A stretch of DNA of 64,000 nt. Origin: Apricaphanius iberus (taxonomy: Eukaryota; Chordata; Actinopteri; Cyprinodontiformes; Aphaniidae). The stretch is from positions 744,001 to 808,000 of the forward strand of contig JAPXFQ010000075.1 of NCBI GenBank assembly GCA_028564705.1, written 5' to 3'. The notes beneath the pieces were generated by a model, which was given only the letters and a program-made list of their open reading frames with translations, searched no databases and was not told the DNA's origin. This document shows, piece by piece, positions 1 to 12,363 of this stretch; the stretch's first letter is position 1; each line of letters opens with the position of its first letter. The translations under genes and the position numbers were made by a program.

Positions 1-3000
1 CTATCAAATCCCACGCCTCACTTGTCAAACCCCGCCCACCAATTCCATGCAATTCTCATGTGTGGCAAGCACAGCCTGGTTACAAGATGGGGCGGGCGTG
101 GTCTGTCACCACTAATTTGCATTAAAGTGAAACAGCCCTCCAAACAGCTCATTATGAAAGGGACGGAAATGTTCAAGATTCGAGCTGGTAATCTCACGTG
201 AGATTTACGTAAGAGTGATCTTGTGAAAAGAACTTAACATGTTTTGTAAAGACTATACGTCTAATTTAATTTAAAAAGAAGCAAAATGTGTCCCCTTTAA
301 ATATTGCCTGTAGTTTATTCTGTTTTTAAAGAAGGACTTTTTGAAAAATAAATATACTCTTGATAAAAATTTTAGTGTTGGAAGGCCCAATGGTCTACCC
401 ATGCCCCTTCTATCAAATGCCGAGGACCCAGTTGCCCCTCCCTGCCAGTACACAATCACCTCAAACTCACCACAAAGTTATTTAGGGCTGCCCAATTAAC
501 TTAACAGAGCTCTAGTTGTTTTGCACAGCTGGTTTCATGGGATTACAATAACTTTGATACTTGCGGTAAATTCTGAGCACAAAAGATGTGCTCACTAAAG
601 ATGCTAATTTTGTGAATGTAAATACTGACAACAGTTTGATTCCTATCAAAAAGAGATATATGCTGCATATTAATTTCAATATTACATTTAGTTTTCGTCT
701 CAGTTTTGCTACTCATATTTGACAGCGTAATTATTTCTTCAACATGAAGAGTTGAGCTTGATCAGCTCTTAAATTTGACTGCAGAGAGTGCTTGGGATTT
801 GGTTGTGTGTGGCTGTCTCAGTAGCATTGCTTCACACCCTAATCACTCTGCCTCTTTTGGGTCTTTTAGTGGCACTGGCGACAGTTCAGATGTGGACTCA
901 TTACAGGAACTCTAATGAGAGAACCGGCAGCAGCCTGGAACTGTCGAGGCTCATGCTGCCTTGCAGGACTGATGACTGTCCCATGGGATTAAACCTTATG
1001 CCACAACAAGCTGTAAAATGCTGTTTAAATCATGAATCAGCATCCCCTCAATATCCTTCTCTGGAGATTGAAGCAGAGTTAAAAAAAGGAAAAAAAACAG
1101 AGGAGGTGGGTGAGAGAAATGAATAAGACTGCAGACTGCAGTGTGAACGAGATGAAGGGCGTTGTCTGTCTCTGAACCACAAAGAGGAACTCTGTGAAAC
1201 GTAGGCTCTCGTTTTTTTTCTGATTCTTGAAAAAAATCATTAGTTTTGTCGGTAAGTCCACGACTCCAATATGTATTCCTGCGGTGGACATATGCAATTC
1301 GAGAGGCTATCGACTGCATTCATCTTGTCATGTCAAAGCACCAACCCCTCCCCGCCACCCACACAGCCCGGCTAGTATACTGGAAAAGAAAGATTGCTTG
1401 GCCCCTGATAGCTACCAGAATACCAATGTTGTGTGTGCAAGCAGGCATTAAATATACATTTTCCTTTAGCGCAAGGGACATAGGCGCACTTGAGAACACA
1501 CAACAACAAACTGCCTTATCTCTGCAATTGGGACAGGGGGTCACAGCGGCAGGCGTAGATAATCATGACCAGGGGCCACAGTCTGCTTGCCTGATTCCCT
1601 CCCTGCTTCTGATTTTTCTTCTCTCTTGAGCACAGTATTTACCATCTCAACCCTGCATGATTTTGAACTCTTACACACAGCTAGATGTACCCCCTTCCCT
1701 CCCCTATTTTTTGGGGATCCCCCCCCCCATATGTTATGCAGCCCCATACATGTCTCATATCTTGGGCCAGTGGCTGTTAGGTTGTTGTCAGCAAGTACCA
1801 ACATCCTGAACACACTGACAAATCCCTTCTATCGGTTCCAACCTACACTAAAGGCTCTCAGGGGTTAAACACCTACAGTAGAGTGAGAGAAAAAAAAAAG
1901 GCAGAGGAGACAAACTTGAAAAAAGTTTGAAAAAGTGAAAGAGGAATGGACATACATTTAAAAATAAGACAAATCTAATTATAGACACCTGGATCTTGCT
2001 CTTTCAGCCATGATCTCTCATGATCAGACCTTTAGTTGAGAGACTCGGGTTCCTATGCCATGACCTATTGCAGCAAAACCTTTATTATAGCAGACAAGAC
2101 ACCAATATCCATCCTACCATTAGATGTAAACAAGATAGATGTCAAGATGCTTGAACTCCTGTGAGATTTCCACCGACTCAGTCTTTCTCCTTTATCTCCG
2201 GTTATACATACTAACAGCACACTCACTATACATCAATTTTTTTATTTTTTTATTTCAAATTTAATTGAATTTGTTTTTTTGCTTTTTTAGAGAACAACCG
2301 ATAGGGGGTTAGGCTGATAGCCAACAGGGCTGATATTAATATTTTGAAAAAGGTCAATAGCCACTTATTTTGCCCTTAGTCGATTACTTGGTCGATAGTG
2401 TTGGGGATATTACCAGAAATATAACTATTTGGCTATTAATAATCAAAGAACTGCTTATGGCAGTCAATAAGATTAATAATTTATGGAAAATTATTATTAT
2501 TCGGGGAACCACCTTTGTCAGGAACTGTTTTAATAGCCAAATGTCTATGTCAGTCTCATAATCTGAAGGAATGAAGTCTTCACCGTTTATTGGCCATAAA
2601 CCTTGCAATGTGTGTGTGTTGAACAAGAAATGACAACCGTTACTTTCCAAACACAAGATTTATTTACATGAAACAAAGAAAAATATTTTAATCACCAAAC
2701 TAGAAAAGAACACACTACTGATTATATTAAATGAATAGTTAAAATACATAAATAAAAAAGATTAATAATGTAATAAAATGAGAAACCATAGATTCTGATT
2801 TATGCTAGCAGGAAAACTGAATTAGTTTCACTAATCTGAATTAGTTTAACGAATTTAGCACCATTGATTTATATGTAAACCAATAAAACCAAATTTAACT
2901 TTCTTTGGATCAAGAAATGTTTGTTTAAGAATTCTCTGGATGAGAGAAATCAAAATTTGGAGAATTACTTAATTTTTGGCTTGATCACGACAGTGAAACA

Positions 3001-3445
3001 ACCAAGTTCCCATATTTTGATCAAATAAGGAGAGTTCGAATATGGCTAATGAGATTAGGTTCTGTTCTTAAACAATCTATTATAAACCGAGTTCTGTTTG
3101 AACCATTAATAGCGTCTAAACCGACACGTGGAGTTAGCTGTAGCTCTCTGCGACGCATGTCAAATACATTTAACATTAAATAAAAAGGAAAAACTCCTGT
3201 CAAATTACAGGATTTAAAAAGACTCTTTGTCGGGAAAAGGCTTCTTAAAAGCACTGATTAAACTTCAGGCCGAGGCCTGGTTACCCAAAGATAGCAGATG
3301 AAACTTTTAAAAGTTAACAAAAAAGTAAACACATTTAAAATTAGTCATCCTAACTAATTTGCCTCTTCCCAAACAGACCTTGTGAACGTTTAAAGTCCTC
3401 CGAGTTGCTGCACGTCGATCAGGAAAGGGGGATCTCCAGGGAGTG
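1..3445. other. AT-rich non-coding sequence
   Basis: No supported gene. Short C runs, T runs and loose TCGAT/GATA-type motifs near 2290-2420 hint at decayed DNA transposons, but no ends could be paired. Confidence 0.5.
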
Positions 3446-3448
3446 TTA

Positions 3449-4089
3449 AGCTTAGTTTATGCTTCTGCGTTTTGACGGAGACGGATTGACACAACGCCAT
3501 CATCCGTCAACGCAAGGGCTTTCTGTCACCTACGCAAGAACGCACGGAGTAGAGGCCCACATTTTAAGTATCCGTCGACAGAGAGCGTATGCATCTGATT
3601 GGTCAGTTTCAGTAACAGCCAGAGATCGCATAGTCTGTAATCAGTAGTTAATGCAGCGTTTGGTCACTATATGCTTTATATTGAAAGGATAACTTATCTA
3701 ATCTGTCCTTTTGGTGATTCTGAACACAATGAGGTGTTGGAAAAAAAACTAAAAAGGCGGCTGCGTTTTGTTTCCATGTGTTTCTAGAGTATTCTATAAT
3801 CCGCACTTCTAGTAAAAAGCTTTACAGCTTAATCAAAACGTACTTTCTGTCGTTCATTGCTCCTAGAGGAAGAAATGTGTTCACAAGCCTAGAAAAAAAC
3901 TGAAGCAGCGCTGTGTGATGGTAGGCAGAGACGCCATGAAAACTTAGCACCCCTGCTGTCCTGGTCAAGCAATGCTGAAAAACTATAGAGAATGGAGTGG
4001 AAGAGTGGAGTACTATAAACAGAAAATGTCTCCGTCAATACGTCTGCTTCTGAGTGCAAATTTGCGGTCGGAGAAGCATAAGCTAGGCT
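3449..4089. mobile_element. PIF/Harbinger-like MITE
   Basis: Terminal inverted repeats AGCTTAGTTTATGCTTCTGCG (from 3449) and the complement of AGCCTAGCTTATGCTTCTCCG (ending 4089) are flanked by TTA at 3446-3448 and 4090-4092. A 3-bp TTA/TAA duplication is the PIF/Harbinger signature. The 641-bp interior has no transposase-like ORF, so the copy is non-autonomous. Confidence 0.65.
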
Positions 4090-4092
4090 TTA

Positions 4093-6391
4093 GCCAGCAG
4101 ACTAACAAAGGATCGCTAATCTGGCTTCTCCTGGCTGGCTGCGTAGCGATCGGCGTCCACCTTTTTAACAGTATCTTTTTCAAGATACACCTAGAGTGGT
4201 CTTTGGGTTACTTTGGAGCACGTTTTTGCCAGAAACTCGGGCATCCGTCCGCCAGCGAAAGCAGGTGGTTGGAGATGATCTTCTGTTGCTCCCCGGCCGG
4301 CAGAACGCAGAAGAAGGAGCGGGTGGAAGGGGGCTGTATTTATAGACTTCCACTAGGGCAGAGTAGCGCCACCTGATGGTTGTGTGGCAAAAAGAGGGGC
4401 CAATAGGGACGATAATTAATATAACTGCTGATTATTTGGCTGATAGTTTTACTGTAAAAGAGCGAGTAGGCTAAGAAACACATTGAATTGAAGGGTAAAT
4501 ATTAAAACTGTATTTTTAGACACTTTCTGAGTGTCTTGGAAGGACAGTCCCTAAGCAGAACAAGCTGCGACTCTAAAATATACAGTCTATGGTCTCTAAT
4601 CTGCAGTAAATATCAGCAAGAAAGTTTCACAGAAAGTAGCTAAAGGTGGTCAGAAATGAAACAAATGAAAACAACATTTTTTTTTTTATTTAACGACATT
4701 CAGAGACCACCCTCCTTGCTTCCTTGGTTTCCACTCCAGAGAAACTTTGCTCAAGATAAATACTCACCCGCAAAATTCCTCTCTGGCTTCTACCTCCATT
4801 TCTTTAAGCATCACCCTCCTGTTCTGTTCCACCCACCCACCAGAGTTCCTCCTTTCAACTTCCATCTTCAGTCTGCCATCTGTCCACCCTCTTACTACAG
4901 CCTGTAAGACAATCTCACTTATTCCTTATTGAACTTTTTCAAAGAGTGTGAGCCTTACAGCTTACACTCTACACCATACTGGCTAACCACAGTCCCCGCT
5001 CACTCCTCCCTGGCCGCTCCATTTCATCATCTACTGTAAGTCAATCTGTTCCTATAATATTCTCCTCGGCCACGTAGATCCAGCTCCAAGTCCCTGCCAA
5101 CTCCTTTTCCAGATCCATTCAACTATTCTTCAATCAACTTTTAAATCGGATTTTTGTTTCCTGAGAGTTTTGTGTGTGTGTGGTCAGAGGGCTTACTAAA
5201 ACCATGATAAGTAGTTTTTTTTAATAGTTGTTTTGTTTGTTTATGTTTAACAGGTCTTTGAGGTCAGGAGAAACACATCCTCCAAAAAGTATGTTTTTAT
5301 TTTATGTAATAGCGCACCTTTAGTTCTGTAAGTCAGTGTGGCAATTAACATGGTTACAAATCATGAGTCATAAAATTGGGACGCTCTCAGGTCTCTAAGG
5401 CTTTATTTGCATTTCTCTTCCTCTGTAAATGAAATTACAGCCACACATAGAAGAATCACCTGAGGTTTGGAGCTTATTAGAAACAGCTTTTGCTGTATTT
5501 GTTGCATTACCATAACCTACGTTTTAAATGTACAAACTTGTAAAAATAAGAAATGTGTTTATATTCTCTTATTTTCCATTCATCAAATGGCAATGCACAA
5601 CATTCCAGTCTATTAAATTTAGCCTATCTTACACCTGAGTGTGGTGTACTGATTCAATATAAACATTTTAATAAAATATCCTGTTTCAGCCAATAATCTT
5701 ATTAGAATAATGTTCTTGTAGTTATAATTAACAGAATATAGAGTTCAAGAAACTGAACTGACAGTGAGTAAAAGGACAGGAACAATTAACTTACAATATG
5801 TTTTTCTACTAGTAGTCTGTCTAGTTACTGAGCAATACTTGATTGAAATGAAACATTTTATGAAAGGTGCAGTTTTAATACTAATTGTAATTGTTCTTCA
5901 TAAACTAAGTATTCGATTCAGTTAAAATTCAAAACAATTTTATTTATAACAAAAGGCAAATTAAATGGTTTGGATGGTGATGCTGTGGGCAGGAAGAATC
6001 TTCAGTAGCAGGCAGTGTGGCAGCAAATCTGAAACAAGCCTGACTGAAGCATGTTGCTGTGTTACAGTCTCATGACTGTGTTGACATGCTAACTGTTCAA
6101 TGTCCAAGCAGCAGATACGATGTGGCCCGGATGAGACAATCAGTTGTTGGCAAGCACTGTTAATCCACCTCATTTGCTTTTTCCGCTCCTCTTTAAATCT
6201 CTGTTTGTCCCATGTGGTTAGAAAGATGTTTGATTTGCTGACATGATCCATGCCGATTATGAATTATGGAGGAAATGGATTGAACCTCCTATTTCTCTCT
6301 CTGCTCTGCATCCATTAAACCTTCTTTTAAACTCCTCTGAGATTTGGGTTCATAGTTCAGATATTTTTTGTGCTATCGACATGCTAATTTG
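4093..6391. other. non-coding sequence without recognised elements
   Basis: An open frame near 4000-4376 has no family resemblance. The rest is AT-rich with pyrimidine-rich tracts around 4680-5110. I see no gene. Confidence 0.5.
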
Positions 6392-6689
6392 TAGGGATGC
6401 ATTGATACCACTTTTTTTCAAAACCGATACAGTACCGATACTTAGATCTGAGTACTTGCTGATACCGAATACCAATGCCAATACCTTTTCCACACAAATA
6501 AATGCAATACATTTTTATACAGGTTTTATTGGATCCTTGTTACAATAAATTGTGTTAGAGTTTTAAAAAAGTAAAAAAATATTTTAAAATGACCTCAAAA
6601 CAAAAAACTGAAGTGAAAAAAAGTATTTCTTTATGTGAAATTAGAACGGTATTGTTCCAGATGGCAGTATCAGTATTGGTACATCCCTG
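6392..6689. mobile_element. hAT-like MITE, GATGCACCGATACC family
   Basis: The left end reads TAGGGATGCATTGATACC and the right end is the complement of a similar sequence (TTGGTACATCCCT). The flanks CTAATTTG and CTAATTAC are a decayed 8-bp duplication. The interior is AT-rich and non-coding. It belongs to the same family as 10379-10894 and 45597-45953. Confidence 0.6.
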
Positions 6690-7974
6690 CTAATTACTTG
6701 CTCCCAGTTAAAAAAAAAACTAAAAAAACTCTGTTGCTACAATTACGCACAAAGTGCAAAAGTGTGCTGAACAGGTTTACACACTAAAGCTGAGCAGAAT
6801 AAGGAAGCTATTTCAATTCTAAGGTGCTGCTTATAATTTTTCACTGAACAAGATCCAAGGACACTTGTTCCGCTCTAGAAGTGAGCAATCAAATTCCACA
6901 GCATCCTCCCTGCATTGTGTTGTAAACTAAGGATTGTGATCCATTATATTGCAAGCAAACTTAATAGGCATATCGTGCCATTTATCAGAAAATGTAGTCA
7001 GTCGTGAAAATTAACATCTTTTCAGCTGCCATATTTTCAATTATAATAAAAAGACAAAAAAGAAAATAGAAGACTGAATCCCTTGAATGACTGCTGTTAG
7101 TAAAGTCCAGTGGAATAATTATTTTTACTGTATTCAATAATATGTGAGAAATTAAGTAAACAATACTTAAATTGTTTTCTTAAATATTTTTAATGGGCTG
7201 ATTAGAATGAATTTTACACTAAATGTCACAAACAACTAAGTGATTCAGGTATGCAAATACATATTGTTAAATAACTATAATGTTTTGTGCTGTAAAGGGC
7301 AAGCACAGGAAATAACTATCATTTGCTCAATATTTTTTGGTAATGAAAGCTTCTATATAGAGAAACTAGTTGAATGCAGCCCCTCAAATTAGAGACCATT
7401 CTTGCAACTGAATTTGTCTTTCTTTGAAACTATTTGAGACCTTCCTCGGTTGTGTGTCTGAGATCATCGGCCTGATGAAAACGTCACTCTCGTTCCATCT
7501 TACTCTTATCTCTCATCAACAAAGTCTCACTTTTTTTTTCATCACTCCTTCATTTATTTAAAGTCTGCCTCTTCAGTATGCTCAAAAGCACTCAGAACAT
7601 AAGGCTGCTAAGGTCTTGACCTCTTTGCTTTCGACACCATAGGACACTTCTTGAAAAGTAGAAAGATTTAAAGAAAAAAATTGGGACTAAACCAGCTGAT
7701 GTTTAATGAACTGGTTTACACTGTTAGGAAATATTGGTCTGAAGTAGGCCTGGATGTTGTATCTCAATATTTTTCCGTTGTAATCTGTTAATAAATGTAT
7801 ATCTAGATATTTTTCTTGACAAAAAGTATTGACAAAAAAGAAATTCAGGATCTAAGCTACATGTTTCAAAAGTCACACAGGTACTTTTATTGGCATACAG
7901 CTGTAGATGTAGATTAGAAAGAAAAAAAAGTGTTTTGGGCAAGAAGTGGGTGGGTTTTGAAATCAGGCAGGTTT
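6690..7974. other. non-coding sequence
   Basis: AT-rich, with A runs. Nothing supported. Confidence 0.5.
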
Positions 7975-8462
7975 TTTTTTAAAAAAAACGAAGATTTTCC
8001 TCCGCTCCTGGAAAAAAATCTCCATCCACACATAACCAGATAAATGCGTTTTTCAGCACATTCATAGACGTGGCAAACCTGTAGGAGTCAGTAGATCTCC
8101 TAAATCCTATCCGCTCAGAGTAACATACTTTCCTCTATCTTCATCACGCAGCAGTCACACAGCTTGTAAAAGCAAACAAACAAAACACCCTTTAACGATG
8201 GATGATACCAACACAGCTCTGAGGGCACAAATGCTGCTTTTGAGAGTAAACACGGGTTGCATGTGATGGTTGAGCACCTTTTTCAACCGTCCACATGCAC
8301 ATACTGAAAATGGACAAAACGCAAATCTCCACTTTGGCAGGAGTTTTTAAAAAGAGTAGTTTTTGGTGCCGAAAACATCCGTTTACGTGTGGATGACAGG
8401 CAAAACCGTAGAAAAATATCTCTGTTTTGTGAGATACCTGGCTAAGTGTGGACAGGGTCTGA
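7975..8462. mobile_element. decayed DNA-transposon-like segment
   Basis: Both halves repeat motifs such as AAAACGCA, CCATCCACAC and their complements, for example CCGTTTACGTGTGGATGA near 8380 and CTAAGTGTGGACAGGGTCT at the right edge. This resembles a widespread fish non-autonomous DNA transposon. Ends and target duplication are not clear. Confidence 0.3.
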
Positions 8463-8502
8463 GAGGCCAATAAGATGAAATTAATAGAAAATGTATTTTT
8501 TT

Positions 8503-8840
8503 TAGTGGTTAGCACTGTTGCCTTGCAGTAAGAAGGTTGTGGGTTCGTATCCCGGCCAAGGGCCTTTCTGCATGGAGTTTGCATGTTCTCCCGTGCATGG
8601 GATCCCTCCGGGTAATCCGGCTTCCTCCCACAGTCCAAAAACATGACTGTAAGGTTAATTGATCACTCAAAATTTTCCTTAGGTGTGGGTTTGAGCGTGG
8701 TTGTTTGTCCTGTCTGTCTCTCTGTGGCCCTGTGATGGACTGGGGACCTGTCCAGGGTGTACCCCCCCTCTCACCCGTTGACAGCTGGAGATAGGCACCA
8801 GCCCCCCCGCGACCCCTGGAGGAACAAGCGGTTGGATGTT
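8503..8840 (+). mobile_element. tRNA-derived SINE
   Basis: The head has tRNA-like Pol III promoter boxes: TGGTTAGCACT (A box, about 8506) and GGTTCGTATCC (B box, 8542-8552). The body contains GCATGTTCTCCC, CTTCCTCCCACAGTCCAAAA, CTGTCTGTCTC and GATGGACTGGGGACCTGTCC, all shared with other copies in this window. The tail region includes GCGACCCC and AACAAGCGG. It is the most complete of the related copies. Confidence 0.75.
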
Positions 8841-9734
8841 TAGTATGCATCAAACATTGCTTGCCAGACACCAATAAACAAATGTTTTTGGCTTATGGTA
8901 CTTGATCTCCTTTTTTTTGTGAGTTTTAAATGTCCTACGTTAATTAACTCACCACACATTTCGAATGTCTGGTGAATGTGCCACAGGTGTGAGACACATT
9001 GTAGTACAGACAAGCGTCTTCCTTTCTGTGAATTGTGAAGGACAGATAGTGTTCTAATTACAACAGACACAGTAATTAGAATACCGGGACTCTGTGAAAA
9101 CATTCTCAGCATTCAAAAAAGTGGTTGAACTCTAAAGAAGCATTTTTAGTAGAGGTGGTACTGAGTACCGTTATGTATCGGTCCTCTTAAAGAACTGTTA
9201 GACAGTGGCTCCTCTGTTTTAGTAACAGGAAACAAGATCGAATGCGAGGTTTAGCATAATTTGCTATGAAAACATCTGGCAGTGGTAACAGTTATGTAAT
9301 TAACTTATGTCACGTTCTTTTTAGAGGAGTAAATCATTAACCTGATTACATTAAAAACATTATTTTTAAAAACTTTGCTTTATAACCAATATTAATATTT
9401 CCTCTTTTATCTTAACTTATTATTATTTATGTACTTAGAGCAGTGTTGGGGAGTAACAAAATACATGTACTGCCGTTACGTATTTAGAAAACAAATTATG
9501 AAAAAATGTATTCAGTTACAGTCACCGTTTAAATAGTTGGTAACTTGAATGCAGTTTCTTTGTTTAAATGACTGGATATACGTTTCATGCGCAACCGAAA
9601 ATACACAATGCATTTTGTCTGCCACAGAAGTTGGAGAAATCTCAACTACAGGTTTAAGTTGCGCCACCACAACCAATCAGCTTACGGGTGTCAGTGATGC
9701 TGTGACTGAGTGAATGGAGTCACCCCACTAAGCA

Positions 9735-9920
9735 ATGAGACGTCAGAGTGACGTATTTTTTATGTCATTTTTGGACGTCCAATTTTGGTCTACTGAAGGG
9801 GTTGTTTTGTAACGCCAGGTGACGTCTTTTTGGACGTCTACTGCATGTCTAATGTTCACGTCCATGGGACATCTGTACAGAGGCTTTTTATAGTCCAAAT
9901 GTTGTTATTTTAGACGTCTT
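9735..9920. repeat. GACGTC-rich block, left half
   Basis: GACGTC occurs five times here (for example 9739, 9774 and around 9822, 9833 and 9914), interleaved with the near-relatives GTCCA, GACGTA and CACGTC. A matching block lies at 13765-13900, on the other side of the nested insertions. Confidence 0.7.
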
Positions 9921-10378
9921 TTCAACATCAAATTGAGACAAATTTTAGACATTGTTTTGTATCATTTCTATAACTTTCAGGAGACTGGAGGACAGTTTGG
10001 ACAAGTAAACTTAAAACATGACTTCTGTCACCGCTCACTCTGTACACCCACTAGAGGGCAGAGTTTTATGCACTCTCCGTATAAATTAGCATAGTTTAAC
10101 AGTCACTCGACGCAGACTCCTAACTCCCGTAAACTACCATCTCCAAGACGGTGCGGGGAAAAACGCAACCAAACACTGACAACAACATAACTCAAAATAT
10201 AAATAAAGAACATGACTACATTTGGAACATAAATTATAATGTGAAATGGAGGAATTCTACAATTAACATGAACACATTACCCATAAGTCTTTGCGGACTA
10301 CAACAACTAAACTAAACTTAAACAAATAACAAACCAGCATGTACTCAAACAAATAATTAGTCAAAGAAACAAAATTAT

Positions 10379-10894
10379 TAGGGAGGCACCGATCCAACTT
10401 TTTCAGTCCCGAAACCGATACCAATGGCTGGATTTTGTGTATCTGTCAATACCCGATACCAATCCGATACTATTTGTGACAGTGTGGAGGTCCTGCCACT
10501 ATGGCTCCGATAGATCGTGTGCCCTGGCTGCTTGACCACAGGGATATCCCTTTGCCTGACTGGCTAGCACACATGACCTTCACCTGGAAGTCGTGGGATC
10601 GAATCCCGCCTGGGCCCTCGTTGTGTACCTTCCCACATATTGTTGAATTAATAAACTGTATAACTTTGCAAACTAAACATAACTGAGACAAAATAACAAA
10701 TATAAAATATAAAAGTAACACAAAAATAAAATTTCAAGTTACAAACTAATCTTTTTTGGTGAATTTGTTGCAGATTTTCCCCATTTTGAGTATCGGTTCA
10801 TGGTATCGGTTAAGTTTAACCGATACCGATACCAGTACATTCGGCAGTATCGGGGCCGATATCCGATACCAGTATCGGTATTGGTGCATCCCTA
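10379..10894. mobile_element. hAT-like MITE with exact 8-bp target duplication
   Basis: Ends TAGGGAGGCACCGAT and the complement of TAGGGATGCACCAATACC enclose 516 bp. The flanking AAAATTAT at 10371-10378 and 10895-10902 is an exact 8-bp duplication, the hAT superfamily hallmark. Sub-terminal sequence is full of CGATACC repeats. The centre (about 10480-10660) differs from the sister copies and includes a tRNA-like B box. Confidence 0.8.
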
Positions 10895-11307
10895 AAAATT
10901 ATTATTAAATATTAACAATTATAATATCTTGATCAGAATCAGAATCAGAATCGGTTTTATTGCCATTGTTTGAGAACAAGTTCACAAACTAGGAATTTTT
11001 TCCGGTACAGTTGTGCACATAAAACATTTAACATAAGTAAAAATAAAATTAAATTAAAAAATTAAAAAATTTAATAAAAAGAATGAGCCATAAGGCTAAA
11101 GTCTTTATAAATATTATAATCTGTATGTATATAAAAGAACTATGAAAAGATAAACATCCTTTTTAACATGAGAACAGCAGCAGGGTTCCATTCACAGATG
11201 TGCAGGTGAATGACAGCAGCAGATCTAAGTGTGATCAGACCACACAGTGCAGTAAAATAAAGTTACGTAGTGCAGATGGTTCTATCCTACATGGGTCTTT
11301 AACTGAA

Positions 11308-12363
11308 CTATCGGGTCTTGTTATTGTTCATGAGTCTGATGGCGGAGGGGAAGAAACTGTTCAGGTGGCGGGAGGTGTGGGTCTGGATGGACCGTAGCCT
11401 CCTGCCTGAGGGGAGGAGGGAGAATAGTCGGTGTCCAGGGTGAGAAGAGTCAGCTGTGATCCGACCCACACGCCTCCGGGTCCTGGAGGAGAACAGGTCC
11501 CGGAGGGATGGGAGCCTGCAGCCAATCACCTTCTCAGCAGCACGCACGATGCGCTGCAGTCGGTGTTTGTCCCGGTCTGCGGCGCCGGGGAACCACACGG
11601 TGATGGAGGAGGTGAGGATGGACTCTATGTTGGCCTTGTAGAACTGCACCAGCATCTCGGTCGGCACTTTGAGTTTCCTCAGCTGCCGCAGGAAGTACAT
11701 CCTCTGCTGGGCCTTTTTGATGAGGGAGCTGATGGTTGGCTCCCACTTGAGGTCCTGGGTGATGGTGGTGCCCAGGAAACGGAAGGAGTCCACGAAGGAG
11801 ATGGGGGTGTGAGAGTCCATCAGGGTGAGGGGATACGGTGGGGCTGTGACTTTCCTGAAGTTTATGATCATCTCCACTGTCTTCTGGGCGTTCAGCTCCA
11901 GGTTGTTGTGACTGCACCAAGAAGCCAGCCGGTCCACCTCTCTCCTGTAGGCGGACTCATCACCGTCTGAGATAAGTCCGATGAGGGTGGTGTCGTCCGC
12001 AAACTTGATCAGCTTTACGGACTGGTGACTGGAGGTGCAGCAGTTTGTATACAGCGAGAAGAGCCAGGGGGAGAGTACACAGCCCTGAGGAGTCCCAGTG
12101 TTTGTAGTCCGATTGTCCGAGACAATCTTCCCCAACCGCACGTGCTGTCTCCGGTCCGACAGGAAATCAGTGATCCACCTGCAGAGGGAGTCGGGCACGC
12201 TGAGCTGGTAGAGCTTGTCTCGTAGCAGTCCAGGGAGGATGGTGTTGAAGGCAGAGCTGAAGTCCACAAACAGGATCCTGGCGTAGGTTCCTGGGGAGTC
12301 CAGATGCTCCAGGATGAAATGGAGGGCCAGGTTCACTGCATCATCCACAGACCTGTTGACACA
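11308..12363 (-). pseudogene. LINE reverse transcriptase, lacking N-terminal RT blocks
   Basis: The sequence enters the RT at NRSVDDAVNLAL. Catalytic block A is FVDFSSAFNTI, block B is TPQGCVLSPWLFSLY and block C is LIKFADDTTLIG with the two catalytic aspartates. The following block is LELNAQKTVEMIINF, and the C-terminus has HPGHRLFSLLPSGRR. The segment usually containing NDFRPVAL-type blocks is absent because of the junction near 12358, which also changes frame relative to the endonuclease. The copy cannot encode a full protein. Confidence 0.87.

Noticed and set aside
788..1126. Open frame of 112 codons with a hydrophobic start
   Set aside because: It begins with GTG, has no family resemblance, no clear splice signals, and ends in A/G-rich simple sequence.
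3972..4376. Open frame of 134 codons
   Set aside because: It crosses the right boundary of the Harbinger-like MITE and resembles no known protein; also begins with a non-ATG codon or by chance.
10585..10610. Possible tRNA gene (GGATCGAATCCC)
   Set aside because: Only a B-box-like motif is clear; no acceptor stem or anticodon arm could be drawn, and it lies inside a MITE.
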